From Seison nebaliae (taxonomy: Eukaryota; Rotifera; Pararotatoria; Seisonacea; Seisonidae): a DNA stretch of 64,000 nt. Both the position numbers and the translations under genes were made by a program. Below the pieces are notes generated by a model. It saw nothing but the letters and a program-made list of their open reading frames with translations. It did no database searches and was not told the origin of the DNA. How positions within the stretch are numbered: position 1 is the stretch's first letter; the number at the start of each line of letters is the position of its first letter. Shown here piece by piece: positions 38,498 through 49,278 of this stretch. The stretch covers positions 1-64,000 of the forward strand of contig JALJEE010002126.1 in NCBI GenBank assembly GCA_023231475.1. Reading direction: 5' to 3'.

Positions 38498-39299
38498 ATG
38501 AGTACGTCAAGGAAGAAACTTTTGTTGAAAATTGTCATTCTCGGAGATTCTGGGTTCGTTTTCTCAAATTGTTTCATTAAATTTTTCTTTTAGAGTTGGC
38601 AAAACATCGTTAATGAATCAGTATGTACACAAACGATTCACTAATCAATATAAAGCAACAATTGGTGCAGATTTCCTAACGAAAGAAGTAATGATCGATG
38701 GTCGATTAGTTACTATGCAAGTTAATTTTCATCATTTTCTTCCAATATAATCACTAAATCAACCAGATTTGGGACACAGCCGGCCAAGAACGTTTTCAAA
38801 GTTTGGGTGTGGCTTTTTATCGAGGGGCAGATTGTTGTGTACTAGTGTACGACATGACGAATCCAACTTCGTTTCGAGTTAAATTTTCCTCTTTTCAATT
38901 CCTTTCAATCTCTCCTAGTCTTTAGATACTTGGCGGGATGAATTTCTGGTGCAGGCAAATCCGAGAGAACCGGAAAAATTTCCGTTTGTCTTAATTGGAA
39001 ATAAATTGGATTTGGATAATCGATCTGTTTATTTCTCATTTTATAAATCATCTCTTATCTAATTTCTATCATAGGTTGCTCCAAGGAAAGCACATGAATG
39101 GTGCAGATCGAAGAACTCCGTTCCTTATTTCGAGACGAGTGCTAAAGAGACAACCAACGTCGATCAGGCATTTTTAGATATTGCCAAAAGTGCATTGACA
39201 AGAGACGGAGAGGACCCGAACACTCAGAATACGGAAATTGTTATACCAGGACGAGAACTCCATCCAAAACCAGAACCAAATGGATGTAAAAATTGTTAA
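38498..39299 (+). CDS. Rab7: Rab7 GTPase, one-base frame break in exon 3
   Basis: Five exons: 38498-38553, 38594-38720, 38768-38877, 38919-39026, 39075-39299. Rab7 governs late endosome-to-lysosome traffic. All motifs are canonical: [71 protein letters not shown]. The C-terminus is GCKNC, with Cys pairs spaced CxxC rather than the usual CxC. Exon 3 sums to 110 nt; the frame shifts between GVAF and YRGADCC, where four T (38815-38818) stand in place of the five needed, and the exon total is 626 rather than 627. Since everything else is intact and the gene is essential in animals, a homopolymer error in the assembly is more likely than a true mutation. With one base restored the protein is 208 residues. 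Confidence 0.93.
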
Positions 39300-39335
39300 A
39301 CATGAGTATTTTGGTAGTTGAGAAAGCCAATCAAT

Positions 39336-39340
<5 letters not shown>

Positions 39341-39385
<45 letters not shown>

Positions 39386-39395
39386 ACACACACAC
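39341..39395. repeat. (CT)n(CA)n microsatellite
   Basis: Fifteen CT units followed by about twelve CA units with a single interruption (CATA), about 40 bp after the Rab7 stop, hence in its 3' UTR. Confidence 0.95.
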
Positions 39396-39967
39396 GAACA
39401 CAATTATTATAAAAAAAGAGGAAATGTGCCAAAGATAAAATAATCAAAAAAATGGTATAAAAAAAAAAGAAGACAAACCTTTTTTTAAATACTTTCTCTA
39501 TTTTATATTAATTACAGTCACATTATGATCAATTGATATGTTTATGCAGGAGACAACACATATCCTGTTGTAAATGCGTCTAACATTTATTATATTAAAT
39601 TTATTTGCATGTACTTCATTTTTGTCTCTCTCTATTTTTTTTTAAAGCAAATACTTTTTCAGAAGGAGAATATAATTCAAATTATTTCATTCCAATTTCA
39701 ATTCTGTAATAATTCCTTCTTCTTCCTCCTTACTCTTTTCACTCATACACATCTTGCACGTTCTTTCAATTCTTTTATCTATTCTATTACATCCAACGGA
39801 ATTATTGATAAGAAAAATTAAATCTATATTACGTAAGATTTCTTATTTAAAAAGTTTGAGAAAGCAAATTTGAAATTAAGTTTGAAAAAAAGATATTGAG
39901 TTGGAATTAGTATTGAAGTATTGAATATAAAAAATCAATCTGTTAATATTTCATCTTAGAAATCATC

Positions 39968-40192
39968 ATCAGTTTCTCTAAAGAAACTACATGAATGTTG
40001 GAAATCGAAGAATTCCATTCTTTTTTTCGAGAAGAGTGCCAAAGAGAGAACAAACGTCGATCTCAAGTGTTTTTAGATATCGTAAAAATGCATTGACAAA
40101 ATAGGGAAACGAATCGAACAATCAGAACGCAGACTAATATACTTATGAATATCACTTCGAAACCAGATTCAAATGGATATTGCAATTGTTAA
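39968..40192 (+). pseudogene. Decayed duplicate of the last Rab7 exon
   Basis: Aligns collinearly with Rab7 exon 5 (39075-39299) and beyond. Shared blocks include the segments for CATGAATG, GATCGAAGAA, CGAGAAGAGTGCCAAAGAGA (compare CGAGACGAGTGCTAAAGAGA), TTTTTAGATAT, GCATTGACAA and AAATGGATATTGCAATTGTTAA. Indels break the frame (for instance at the TCTCAAGTGTTTTTAG site and after GCATTGACAA), so it cannot encode the Rab7 C-terminus. Homology continues through the 3' UTR to about 40280, where GAACACGATTATTATAAAA matches the sequence after the Rab7 microsatellite. The microsatellite itself is almost absent here. A local tandem, DNA-level duplication (the intron-side flank is not processed) explains this. 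Confidence 0.85.
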
Positions 40193-40791
40193 AGATGAAT
40201 ATTTTGGCAGTTGAGAAAACTAATTGATTATTTCTCCCCCTCGTTCATGCACATACATGAACACGATTATTATAAAAAAGTTTTTATTGTTAAAAAATGA
40301 AAATAGTTTTGAAAAATGTTTTATAGTAATAAAGTTGAATTAATTTTGAAAGTAGAAGGAGATAGGTATGATTAGGTATTAGGTATTAAGAAATGAGAAA
40401 ATGTCTAGACGTGTGACAAGTGAGAGAATTGAGAAATAGATAGAAAGAAAAGTGTAAAAGAGGAAATTTAAAATTAAAAAAAGAAGCTTGAGAACAGGAA
40501 GAAATTCGAAAAATGTTGGTGATGGAAATGATTTGAAGTTCATTCGTTGTGACAAGTAGAAGGGAATTTTAATTTTTTTTTCCAAATTAAAATAAACTTT
40601 TATTCAATTCATATCTCGTTTGTTTGGGATTTATATTCTGTATATTATAAGTGGATAATTTCGTTTATTTTCTTCCAACCTCTTACGACAGTACTCTCAT
40701 TCGAATTCTCAAATAATTTCTCCTTTCTCTTTTTAAGTGAATAGAAACTTGTCTTTTGATTCACTTATTGTGTGTCTATTGGAATTGTAGG
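40193..40791. other. Intergenic spacer and 5' leader of Rpn3
   Basis: After the Rab7-duplicated 3' UTR (to about 40280) no gene is seen. A splice acceptor (GGAATTGTAG, ending 40790) lies just before the Rpn3 ATG at 40792, so the end of this stretch is probably a 5' UTR intron. Confidence 0.5.
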
Positions 40792-42945
40792 ATGCCGTCG
40801 GCAAAAATCAAGAATGAGAAGACGAATGTGGAGGAAGAGACTTGTCAATATTCGAAGGACTTGCTCACTCTCTGTGACATTGGGGAGAATATTCGAATCA
40901 TCGAAAAGAGTTTGATGTCCAAAGACGTCCGTCAAGTCAAGAAAGCATTACAGAATTGGCATTTGATACGAAGTCGATTGAATTTCAACGTTCTCTCCAC
41001 TTTATTGAAGAAAATTTTCAATTCTTACAACGTCGATGAATTAGCGATATTGGAGAAGTTTCTCGATAATATTCGTGAGAAATTAACTGATGTTCAAATG
41101 GAGAATGATATTACGATGATTGATGAAGAAATGAAAGAGGAAGTGAAAAATGAGGAGAAAGAAGAGAAGAAAGAAGAGAATGAGAAGAAGAAAGAAGAGA
41201 ATGAGAAAAATGATGTGAAAAAAATAAAGTATGCAAAAGATTGGAATCCAATGATCTATTTGTCGAGTGGACGTCCATCGTCGAATAAGAACACGAATAT
41301 TTCCACTCCCCTTCCTTTTAATAGTTCATTACCACCGATTAATATGTCTGCACTTGGAACTGTTGGTGGTGGAGGAGCGGCAACATTATCATTGGAAAAT
41401 ACAGTCGCTTTATCAAAAGAGACTCGAATGTACATTTATTTGTTAGTTCAAATTTTCTCGTTTGATCACGAGAATGAAGATCAGGTTGGAGAAATGATTT
41501 CCTCGAAATATTTCAAACATCATTTCTTCCAAATATTTTAGGCGATGCAAATCTGTGAGAAATTGTTGGAGGAAGTTTGTTATGAGAATCGTCGATCGAT
41601 GGATTCATTAGCAGCGAAATTATATTATTATTTCTCGTTAATGAAAGAGCGATCGACTCTTGATGAATATCGGAAACTTCGAGTGTTCTCTTTTTCTAAT
41701 TTTTCATTAAATTATTTAAATTTATTTTTAATTTATTTATAGTTTTCTCTTATCTCGATATAAGATCGCTGCTCTTCATAACGACGCCGAGAGTTGTGTC
41801 GTATTGATCAATTTGATTTTGAGGAATTATCTTCGTTTCCATCAATTCGGACAAGCGAATAAATTTCGAACGAAAATTGAATTTAATGAACGTGTCGATA
41901 ATAACGAGACGGCAAGATATTATTATTATATTGGTTCATTTCACATTTCCAACACATTTTCTCTATTTGATGTTTAGGTCGAATTAATGCCATCAATTTG
42001 GAGTATACGGAAGCACATATGAATCTCATGGTAGCGTTAAGAAAAGCTCCACAATATAAAGCAATCGGATTCAAACAGAATGTTCTTTTTTCTCTTTAAT
42101 TTTCATCAATTCTCATTTTATGTGATAGGCGCAAAAATTGTGCACAGTCATCGAATTGTTGTTGGGAGATATTCCGGATCGAAGTGTCTTTCGAATTAAA
42201 GAATTTCGTCGATGTCTCTATCCATATTTTTTGTTAGTGCAAAGTTTGCGAATTGGTGATTTGCGAAGTTTCTCCAAAGTTATTCATGATCGACGAAAGA
42301 ATTTCATTCAAGATGATACCATGAATTTAGTTATCAGGTCAATTCATATTTCCATTTTTTTCTTCTTCATATTCTCTTTCTCTTTCTCTTTTACATAGAT
42401 TGAGACATAATGTGATTAAGGCTGGAGTGAATCGTATTTGTAATTCATATTCTCGAATAAAATTATCAGATATGGCGAGAAAATTACAATTAGATTCGAT
42501 CGAAGACACTGAATATGTGACATCGAAAGCCATTCGAGATGGTGTGATAGCCAATGCTTGTATCGATCATGAAGATGCACAATTCGTCTCGTTAACCAAC
42601 ACGAATATCTATCAGAGTACATTGGAACCGATGGATTCATTCGCTCGACGTATCGATTATTGTATGAAACTTCATCAATTATCTGTTCAAGCGATGAAAT
42701 ATTCGAATGCAGCAAAGAAATTGAGACGTGCTCGAGAAGAAGAAGAAAGACGAAGAAAAGAAGAAGAACGAGACGCAAGAGAACGACGTCGTAAGAAGAA
42801 TACAAGTTCGAAAGATGATAAAAAAAAAGATTCCGGTTTGGATGATATCGAATCAACCATCGAACGAGTTCTCAACGGCGACGATGATGATGACGACGAT
42901 TTCGATTCAGATGACGACGACGATGACGATGATCTCCCATTCTAA
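40792..42945 (+). CDS. PSMD3: 26S proteasome lid subunit Rpn3/PSMD3
   Basis: Six exons: 40792-41484, 41542-41684, 41743-41933, 41978-42081, 42129-42337, 42399-42945 (628 residues; human 534). Non-ATPase lid subunit needed for assembly and function of the regulatory particle. Conserved core: [68 protein letters not shown], then the PCI winged helix [31 protein letters not shown] and SKAIRDGVI. Two lineage-specific regions: an acidic Glu/Lys insert (about residues 105-150) followed by a Gly/Ser-rich linker, and a C-terminal Arg/Glu helix ending in a run of Asp and DLPF, echoing but far exceeding the DDDDSFP end of the human protein. ATG follows a splice acceptor directly. Confidence 0.95.
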
Positions 42946-43598
42946 TATTGAACATGAAATCTTTCCGATAATAACAACAATAACAACAATAACAAAACTA
43001 AAAATAAAAAAATATGATTGATAATTGAAATTTGAGAGAAGAAATGAAAAAAAAAACGTTTTCAGTTTGATTTTGTGGAAAAACTTTGAAATTATTCTTT
43101 TCAGAATCTATCCTTTCTTATTATCATTATGATGGTGCACATTGTTCGAATGATTAGCATCATATTATACAACATTTAATTATACTTCTTTTTCTATTAA
43201 AAGATTTTATCTGTTTTTCTTTTTTTTTTTCGATTTTCATTTTTTTTTCGTGTTAAAAAATTTGTTAACATTTCTGTACAAATTTCTTCCTTTTCTTTCG
43301 ACATTTCTCATAATTATTTCTCTTTTTAAACTCACATATAAGAGTAACAATTATAGAGTAATTTCTCTTCTCCTTTTTTATTTTATAGCAAAAAAAAAAA
43401 AATAAGTTTCATATCCGAACGAAACGACTAATTGTTTTGGAAATTTTGTTAATTTTTTTTTAAAAAAATTTTGATAAATTTTTTCAGAGAAATTTTAAAA
43501 TTATTTTTACGAGAAATTCCATTTTCTCAATTTGATTATAAGAAATTCTTGTTTTTTAGGACAACCATCCCACCTACCACTATACTAGTTAGACGGGA
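42946..43598. other. Intergenic spacer, Rpn3 to E-Syt
   Basis: 653 bp rich in T-runs. An acceptor-like TTTTTTAG ending 43559 precedes the E-Syt ATG by 39 bp and may close a 5' UTR intron. No gene or RNA is recognised. Confidence 0.5.
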
Positions 43599-45815
43599 AT
43601 GAGTGATGTGAAGGAGAACCGATATGTGAGATTGTTGAAGGATTTCGGACGGAATTTCTCTTCTCATATTTTCATTTGGTCCGTCGGTTTTTTCGAATAT
43701 TCTTCCGTTTGGATTATAGTCTATTCGGCAATGGTGATTTGGAGACGTGAATATCAAAAAAAAAGAGCAAGACGACGTCAATTAGCTATAAATATTGGAG
43801 AGGATGAAAATGAGACGATTTTGGCGAGAATCGACGAATTACCAGCATGGGTCTTCTTTCCGGATGTAGAACGTGCAGAATGGTTAAATGAAATGATCAA
43901 ACAAATGTGGCCGTTTATTGTAGTATATGGGAAGAAAGTGATTTTGGAAACGGTTCAACCAATCCTCCAATCGAACACAGCGAAGTCTATTCATTTCACT
44001 CATATTGATTTGGGTGATATGCCACCAAGAATTGGAGGAATAAAAATATATCGTGAGAATACTCGACGAAATGAAATCATCTTAGATATGGAAGTAATGT
44101 TTGCATCAGATTCACGATTCCAATTAACTTTAGGACATATGAATGTGGGTGTGAATAATTTGCATGTTAGTGGGCAGATTCGGTGCATTCTATCTCCACT
44201 CATCTCTCGAATCCCAATGTTTGGTGCTATAAAATTATTTTTTCTTGAAAATCCAATCATCGATTATGACTTGACGAAATGTGCCTCAATATTCGATGTA
44301 CCAGGAATTGGAGATATGATAAGAAATATGGTAGTGAATACCATTTCTTCTTTATTCGTTCTCCCTAATCGTTTCATTTATCCAATAATCGAAGATGTTG
44401 ATATAAATGAATTGAAATTCTCATTAATTGATGGAATTATTCGTATCGATATAATCGAAGGAAGTGATTTACCAGAAACAGATATTTTATTAAGTCGACA
44501 TACTGACGCATTTTGTGTGATGAATATCGGTCAACAAGAATTTCAAACGAAAGTTATTAAAAGTAGTTTAAATCCGAAATGGAATGAGACATTCTTCGCT
44601 ATCGTCGATGATATGAATGGTCAAGTGATCAATATTGATATATTAGATAAAGATTTCGATAAAAATGAAGATATTGGAAATTGTCAAATTGATGTTCGAC
44701 GTTTAGCATCTGAAAAGATTATTGATTCATGGTATACGTTAGAATTCGCTAGATCTGGTCGATTACACATTCGAACGATTTGGTGTGATCTCCTCACCAT
44801 CATTCCTCATCCCACCATCAATTATCCATATTCATCAATTCTGATGGTTTTCGTTGATTCATGTGAATCGTTACCGATGACGAAGAAGAATGGTCATCGA
44901 TATGAACCATGTATTTTCTGTTCAATGACGATGGGTGGGAAGAATGAAACGACGAATGTTGTGATGAATACGACAAATCCGAAATTTGAAAAGAATTTCC
45001 AATTTTTGGTAGAGAATGCGGAAGCGGAACAATTACATATTGATATTATAGAGACGAAAGGAGATAAGAAACAATTTGGTTTTATTGATATTGCATTGAT
45101 GGATATAATCCGTTGTGATGAAATGAAATTAGAACGATCATTTCCAATAAATACAAATCGTGGATCGATGAAAGATGGAAAGATTCATCTCAAAATGATA
45201 TTGAGAGGAATTCAACAAACGAATATTGTTCGATTAAATAGTTTCAATAATGACACCATTTCTTCCAATCAATCTCTCATTGATGATAAATTGATAATTG
45301 ATGAATTAGATGAAAATATGAAAAGATCATTATCATTAGAAGAGAAATCGACAATTGTTGAGAAGAAATCATCGATGGATGAAGAACGTTCGAAAATTGA
45401 TGAAATTATCAATAATCCAAATGGAGTAGTTAATTTCTCTATGTATTATGCTGCGGCTAGTAACAGATTTATTGTTCGTATTCATGAATGTCGAAATTTA
45501 CCATTTGCTCATGACGATGACGAAGAATTGCCTGATGCATTTATCAAAATATATTTACAACCTGGAAAGGAATATAGTGATAGGAAATGTACGAAAATTC
45601 ATCAGGATAATATCTCACCCAAATTCAACGAAATGTTCGAATGGAATCTCTCTCTCGAACAATTGTCCAACAAGAGAGTTGTGATGAGTGTCAGAAATGA
45701 GAAATCCATTTTCTCCACACAGAAAAAGGTGTTGGGAGTAATGGAAGAGTCTCTCTTCAAATTCCGAACTCAATTGACATACGATAATTTATGGAGACGA
45801 TTAGAGAATGAATAA
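43599..45815 (+). CDS. Extended synaptotagmin (ER-plasma membrane tether)
   Basis: Single exon, 738 residues. E-Syts are ER-anchored lipid-transfer tethers. Domain order: N-terminal hydrophobic hairpin (about 22-48), basic RREYQKKRARRRQ, SMP lipid-transfer domain (about 85-262, beginning PAWVFFPDVERAEWLN), C2A (about 278-395), C2B (about 405-530) and a C-terminal C2 domain (about 625-735). C2A keeps the acidic calcium loop DKDFDKNEDIG; C2B has lost most Asp residues (DIIETKGDKKQFG) and is probably calcium-independent. The last C2 domain has KLP-like LPFAHDDDEELPDAFIKIY. The linker before it is Ser/Glu-rich. Complete lack of introns in a gene normally rich in them suggests intron loss or retroposition. 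Confidence 0.93.
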   Translation: MSDVKENRYVRLLKDFGRNFSSHIFIWSVGFFEYSSVWIIVYSAMVIWRREYQKKRARRRQLAINIGEDENETILARIDELPAWVFFPDVERAEWLNEMIKQMWPFIVVYGKKVILETVQPILQSNTAKSIHFTHIDLGDMPPRIGGIKIYRENTRRNEIILDMEVMFASDSRFQLTLGHMNVGVNNLHVSGQIRCILSPLISRIPMFGAIKLFFLENPIIDYDLTKCASIFDVPGIGDMIRNMVVNTISSLFVLPNRFIYPIIEDVDINELKFSLIDGIIRIDIIEGSDLPETDILLSRHTDAFCVMNIGQQEFQTKVIKSSLNPKWNETFFAIVDDMNGQVINIDILDKDFDKNEDIGNCQIDVRRLASEKIIDSWYTLEFARSGRLHIRTIWCDLLTIIPHPTINYPYSSILMVFVDSCESLPMTKKNGHRYEPCIFCSMTMGGKNETTNVVMNTTNPKFEKNFQFLVENAEAEQLHIDIIETKGDKKQFGFIDIALMDIIRCDEMKLERSFPINTNRGSMKDGKIHLKMILRGIQQTNIVRLNSFNNDTISSNQSLIDDKLIIDELDENMKRSLSLEEKSTIVEKKSSMDEERSKIDEIINNPNGVVNFSMYYAAASNRFIVRIHECRNLPFAHDDDEELPDAFIKIYLQPGKEYSDRKCTKIHQDNISPKFNEMFEWNLSLEQLSNKRVVMSVRNEKSIFSTQKKVLGVMEESLFKFRTQLTYDNLWRRLENE

Positions 45816-46243
45816 GTAGATTCATTTTTATCTCCTCTCGTCGCTCCTTCTTATTGTTGAAAGAAAGAAAAATGAAGAATAAAAAAATTGAATAAAAATT
45901 TTATGAAAAACAAAAAAAAAAAAGAATGATTTTCTTAAAGTTTATTGAACATGAACATTTTATGTGATGAAAATGGGGAGGAGACTTTCTCGGGAAAATT
46001 TCGTTAAACTTCTCCAATTTTCACAAATTGGTTGAACGGTTAAGATGATTAAATGTATTTCCATCATCATTATCCTTTCGCTCACGAATTATTTCTCTTC
46101 ATCAGACGTGAATAATATGGAAAATGATCGATCCATTCATCCATCTCTCTAATTCCACTTCATTCATCAACAAAGAAGAAATATTTTGAAGAAGTTTCTT
46201 ATTCGAATGAATTAAAAGAAAAGACTTTGAATTATCTGATAAG
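45816..46243. terminator. E-Syt 3' UTR and spacer
   Basis: Two AATAAA signals (45877-45882 and 45890-45895) follow the E-Syt stop by about 65-80 bp, and an A-run follows. The rest is the short upstream region of the protease gene. Confidence 0.55.
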
Positions 46244-47602
46244 ATGATAATGAATCTCATTTCCATCTTCATCCTTCATCACATTACAAGCATGACATCA
46301 GCTTTCCGCCGTTTTAATGCCAACAATTATTTATTTAATCGAATCCCATCCACATCATCCATCAACTCGATAGGTTCGATCTTCTCTCAAAATAAAATTA
46401 AAGAAATTTTTTATCTTCGGCAGATTGTGGAGAGTCGGCCATTCTTAACGAGAGGAAAGGACGCGTCCTATTTGGAATCGATTCGATTCCTCATTCCTTT
46501 CCTTGGATTGTACAAATTCGCAGTCTCATCCGAACTCCCCAACAATCGTTTATGATCACCGTTTGTGGTGGTACATTAATCGATAATCAACATATTCTTA
46601 CAGCAGCACATTGTGTGGAGAAGTCCTTCAATTTCTTAATAAAACTTTAATTATGCAATTCATTTATAGATTAACATAAAACTATTAATATGATCGTACT
46701 TAATTAGAATTGACTAATTAGATATTTTACTAATTCTCAATATATTATTTTATTTTAAATTTTCACTTTTCTAATCCTAATTCTTTCCGTACCATTTGAC
46801 GACTAAACGTGTCGATGTGAATTAGGAAAGGAAGATAACTAAATATTTCATATCAATTCATCTCTAGACATCCAATTTATGAGGTGGAACCGATTGATAT
46901 CCTTTTAGGTTCCCATTATTCCAATAATATTCACTATCGACAACAATCTAAAAATATCGTTTATCGGCGTATTCTAGCAATTTATAAAGTTTGCTCATAT
47001 AAACTTTCTCCATTTTCAAATTTTTTCATCTCCTTTTCAGTTTCCTCTGTGGCATATTGAAAATAACATCGAACATGATATCGCAATTATTCGAATAGGA
47101 AGAATAAGAAATTTTAATGATATCGTCCGACCAATTTGTATTCCGAATACAATCCGATTCCGATTAAATGAGTCAGTAGTAGCAGCTGGATGGGGTTTTA
47201 CTCGTTCTCCATCCATCATGCTCAAAACTTATAAACGATATGGTATGAATAGTTTGATGAAACCAATCGCTTTACAACGCATATCTCTACCAATCCGCAA
47301 ATGGAGCATGTGCAAACAATTACCACTTCATTCTACTCATATATGTGCAGGTACAATCAATTCATCTGTATGTTCCGTTTAGTTCAATTTTCTTTCTTCA
47401 ATTTCATCAATTTTATTATCAAACCATCAATTAGGGTGACAGTGGTGGACCACTAATGAAATATGATGTATCCATCAAAAAATGGATTCTCATCGGTGTC
47501 GTTTCCAATGGAGATCCCACTTGTTCCAAACCAAGTTTATTCATTAATGTCTCCATGTATTATTGGTGGATCGGATTGATTAATGAATACGACACTTCAT
47601 GA
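46244..47602 (+). CDS. Secreted trypsin-fold serine protease
   Basis: Five exons: 46244-46373, 46424-46622, 46868-46988, 47041-47376, 47435-47602 (317 residues). S1-family zymogen with a signal peptide (about 1-20), short pro-segment and catalytic domain. Probable activation after Arg57 in KGRVLFGIDS, giving a VLFG N-terminus instead of IVGG. The triad is complete: His106 in LTAAHC, Asp163 in HDIAIIRI and Ser265 in GDSGGPL. The residue at chymotrypsin position 189, six before the Ser, is Ser259 rather than Asp, so trypsin-like Arg/Lys specificity is not expected; chymotrypsin-like or altered specificity is inferred. Intron 2 uses a weak donor (GTCCTT at 46623), chosen because it alone restores the frame between CVEK and HPIYEVEP. 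AATAAA at 47746-47751. Digestive or cuticle roles are both possible. Confidence 0.88.
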
Positions 47603-49278
47603 CTAATAATCATGATGACGAATGATAACTAATCATCAAGACTTGGAGACTCATCAAATTCTTTCATGACATTAATTATAAACAAATGTAGATTTGTTCT
47701 TAAATTTTATTTTATTTCAATTCATCTTTAATAATATAATTTTATAATAAAATATAAATTTAATTTATAAGAAATTTATAAGTGTAGATGTTCAAAAACG
47801 TGAAACGTTCGAATGTTTAACAAAATTTCCTAAATAAATTCTGTCTTACAATACAATTGTTAATGAATATTCAAATTTAAAAAAAATTGATCCTTATAAT
47901 AATAATATATAATTATATAATATAAAAAAAGAAAATAATAATAATTGTTATTCATAAATCATAATAAGAGTCATCGTTAATCTATCAAACACAAATGAAT
48001 TAATTATATTATAATAATATTGTATGTTAATGAAGAAGAAACATTCTCCAATACACAAATTTAGGCAGTTGTTCTCCTTCTCGAGAAAACTTCTTCCTCT
48101 TATCGACTTCACTAACAATTTGACATAATTAATCCATATAACACATACAATTATATTTAACCCATCGGCGACTATATGAAGGTAGTCATTAAACCGATGA
48201 CGTAATATAATATGATAAATGTTTAATCATTCTCCGAAGGAGATGAGAGAGGAGAGGAGGGGAGAGGAGACACGTCATTAATAAACAGTTAAATAATATT
48301 TGAATAAATTAAAGGAAATTATCATTGAACATTCCATGACATAATTAAATGTATGAGAAATTCATATGTCTCATATACGTATAATGGGGAATGAGAATGT
48401 CCTGACTATTGACGAAAACAATTTGAGATGAAGCTGGAAATTTGAAGGAAAATTTTCCGGTCTATGGAGAAAGTGAGTGGTGGAAGACGTGGGAAAAAAG
48501 AGACAAAATATATCATCATCCATAAATGTCAATTGATTATTGTTAGAAATACATATATGTTTGGTTTCTTCTCCGAATATTGTTTATTTGATAAGTAGAA
48601 ATGAATGAGTCCTTTTTATTTTTCTATTTTTCTTTCACCGTTTGGACGTTGCGATGGAAGAATTTTCGCTCACTTTCAATTAACATCTTGTGCTGTGTCT
48701 CCTCTCCTTTCTATCGATTCTCTTCGAATATCGATTATTAATGTCATGTTTCCTCGTCCTCTTATGTCTCTTGTCCAATTCCCTAGTTCACTTAATAGAA
48801 AATCTTTATTTTTAAAGTTACCCAACTCAAATTACATTGTCGAATAATCAATAATTCTTTTCTTTCCCTTCATTTTTCTTTAACATGTTCCAATCGCTCT
48901 CCGGAGAAACATATCGAGAGTTAATTTTTAATAATTGCCCAATTTTAGAGCGGAAAAGTGGAAAGCTTTCATTAACATGTTTCATTTTTATCCTCTACAT
49001 CTCTTTCTCTACACCCAAAATTGTTTTTTGGGAGGAAAATTTCAAAATTTTACTTTTCTTTTCATTTTCGTTTCATTCAATCCATTCACATTGTAGTGTG
49101 ACTGTTCCACATAAATAACACGAGAGAAGTGTACGAAAGAGCTAATTTATTTTTTTTTCTTTCAAACTCAAACAGAAAATTTGTTGAATTCTTACCAAAT
49201 TCAATTTTATTTTTCGATTTTCATTTGTTTCTATTTGTGAAGCGAGTCCTATTCTTACCTTTATCTGGGATTCGTACA
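47603..49278. other. Intergenic spacer with purine tract
   Basis: About 1.7 kb. It contains the protease poly(A) signal, an A/T-rich simple stretch (47880-48020), and a purine-only tract AGATGAGAGAGGAGAGGAGG around 48240-48270. Short open frames before the next gene have no conserved features and are probably 5' UTR. Confidence 0.55.

Noticed and set aside
48605-49118. Two frames of ~80 codons before the TMEM59-like gene
   Set aside because: No conserved features, low-complexity Phe/Ser composition; probably untranslated or intergenic.
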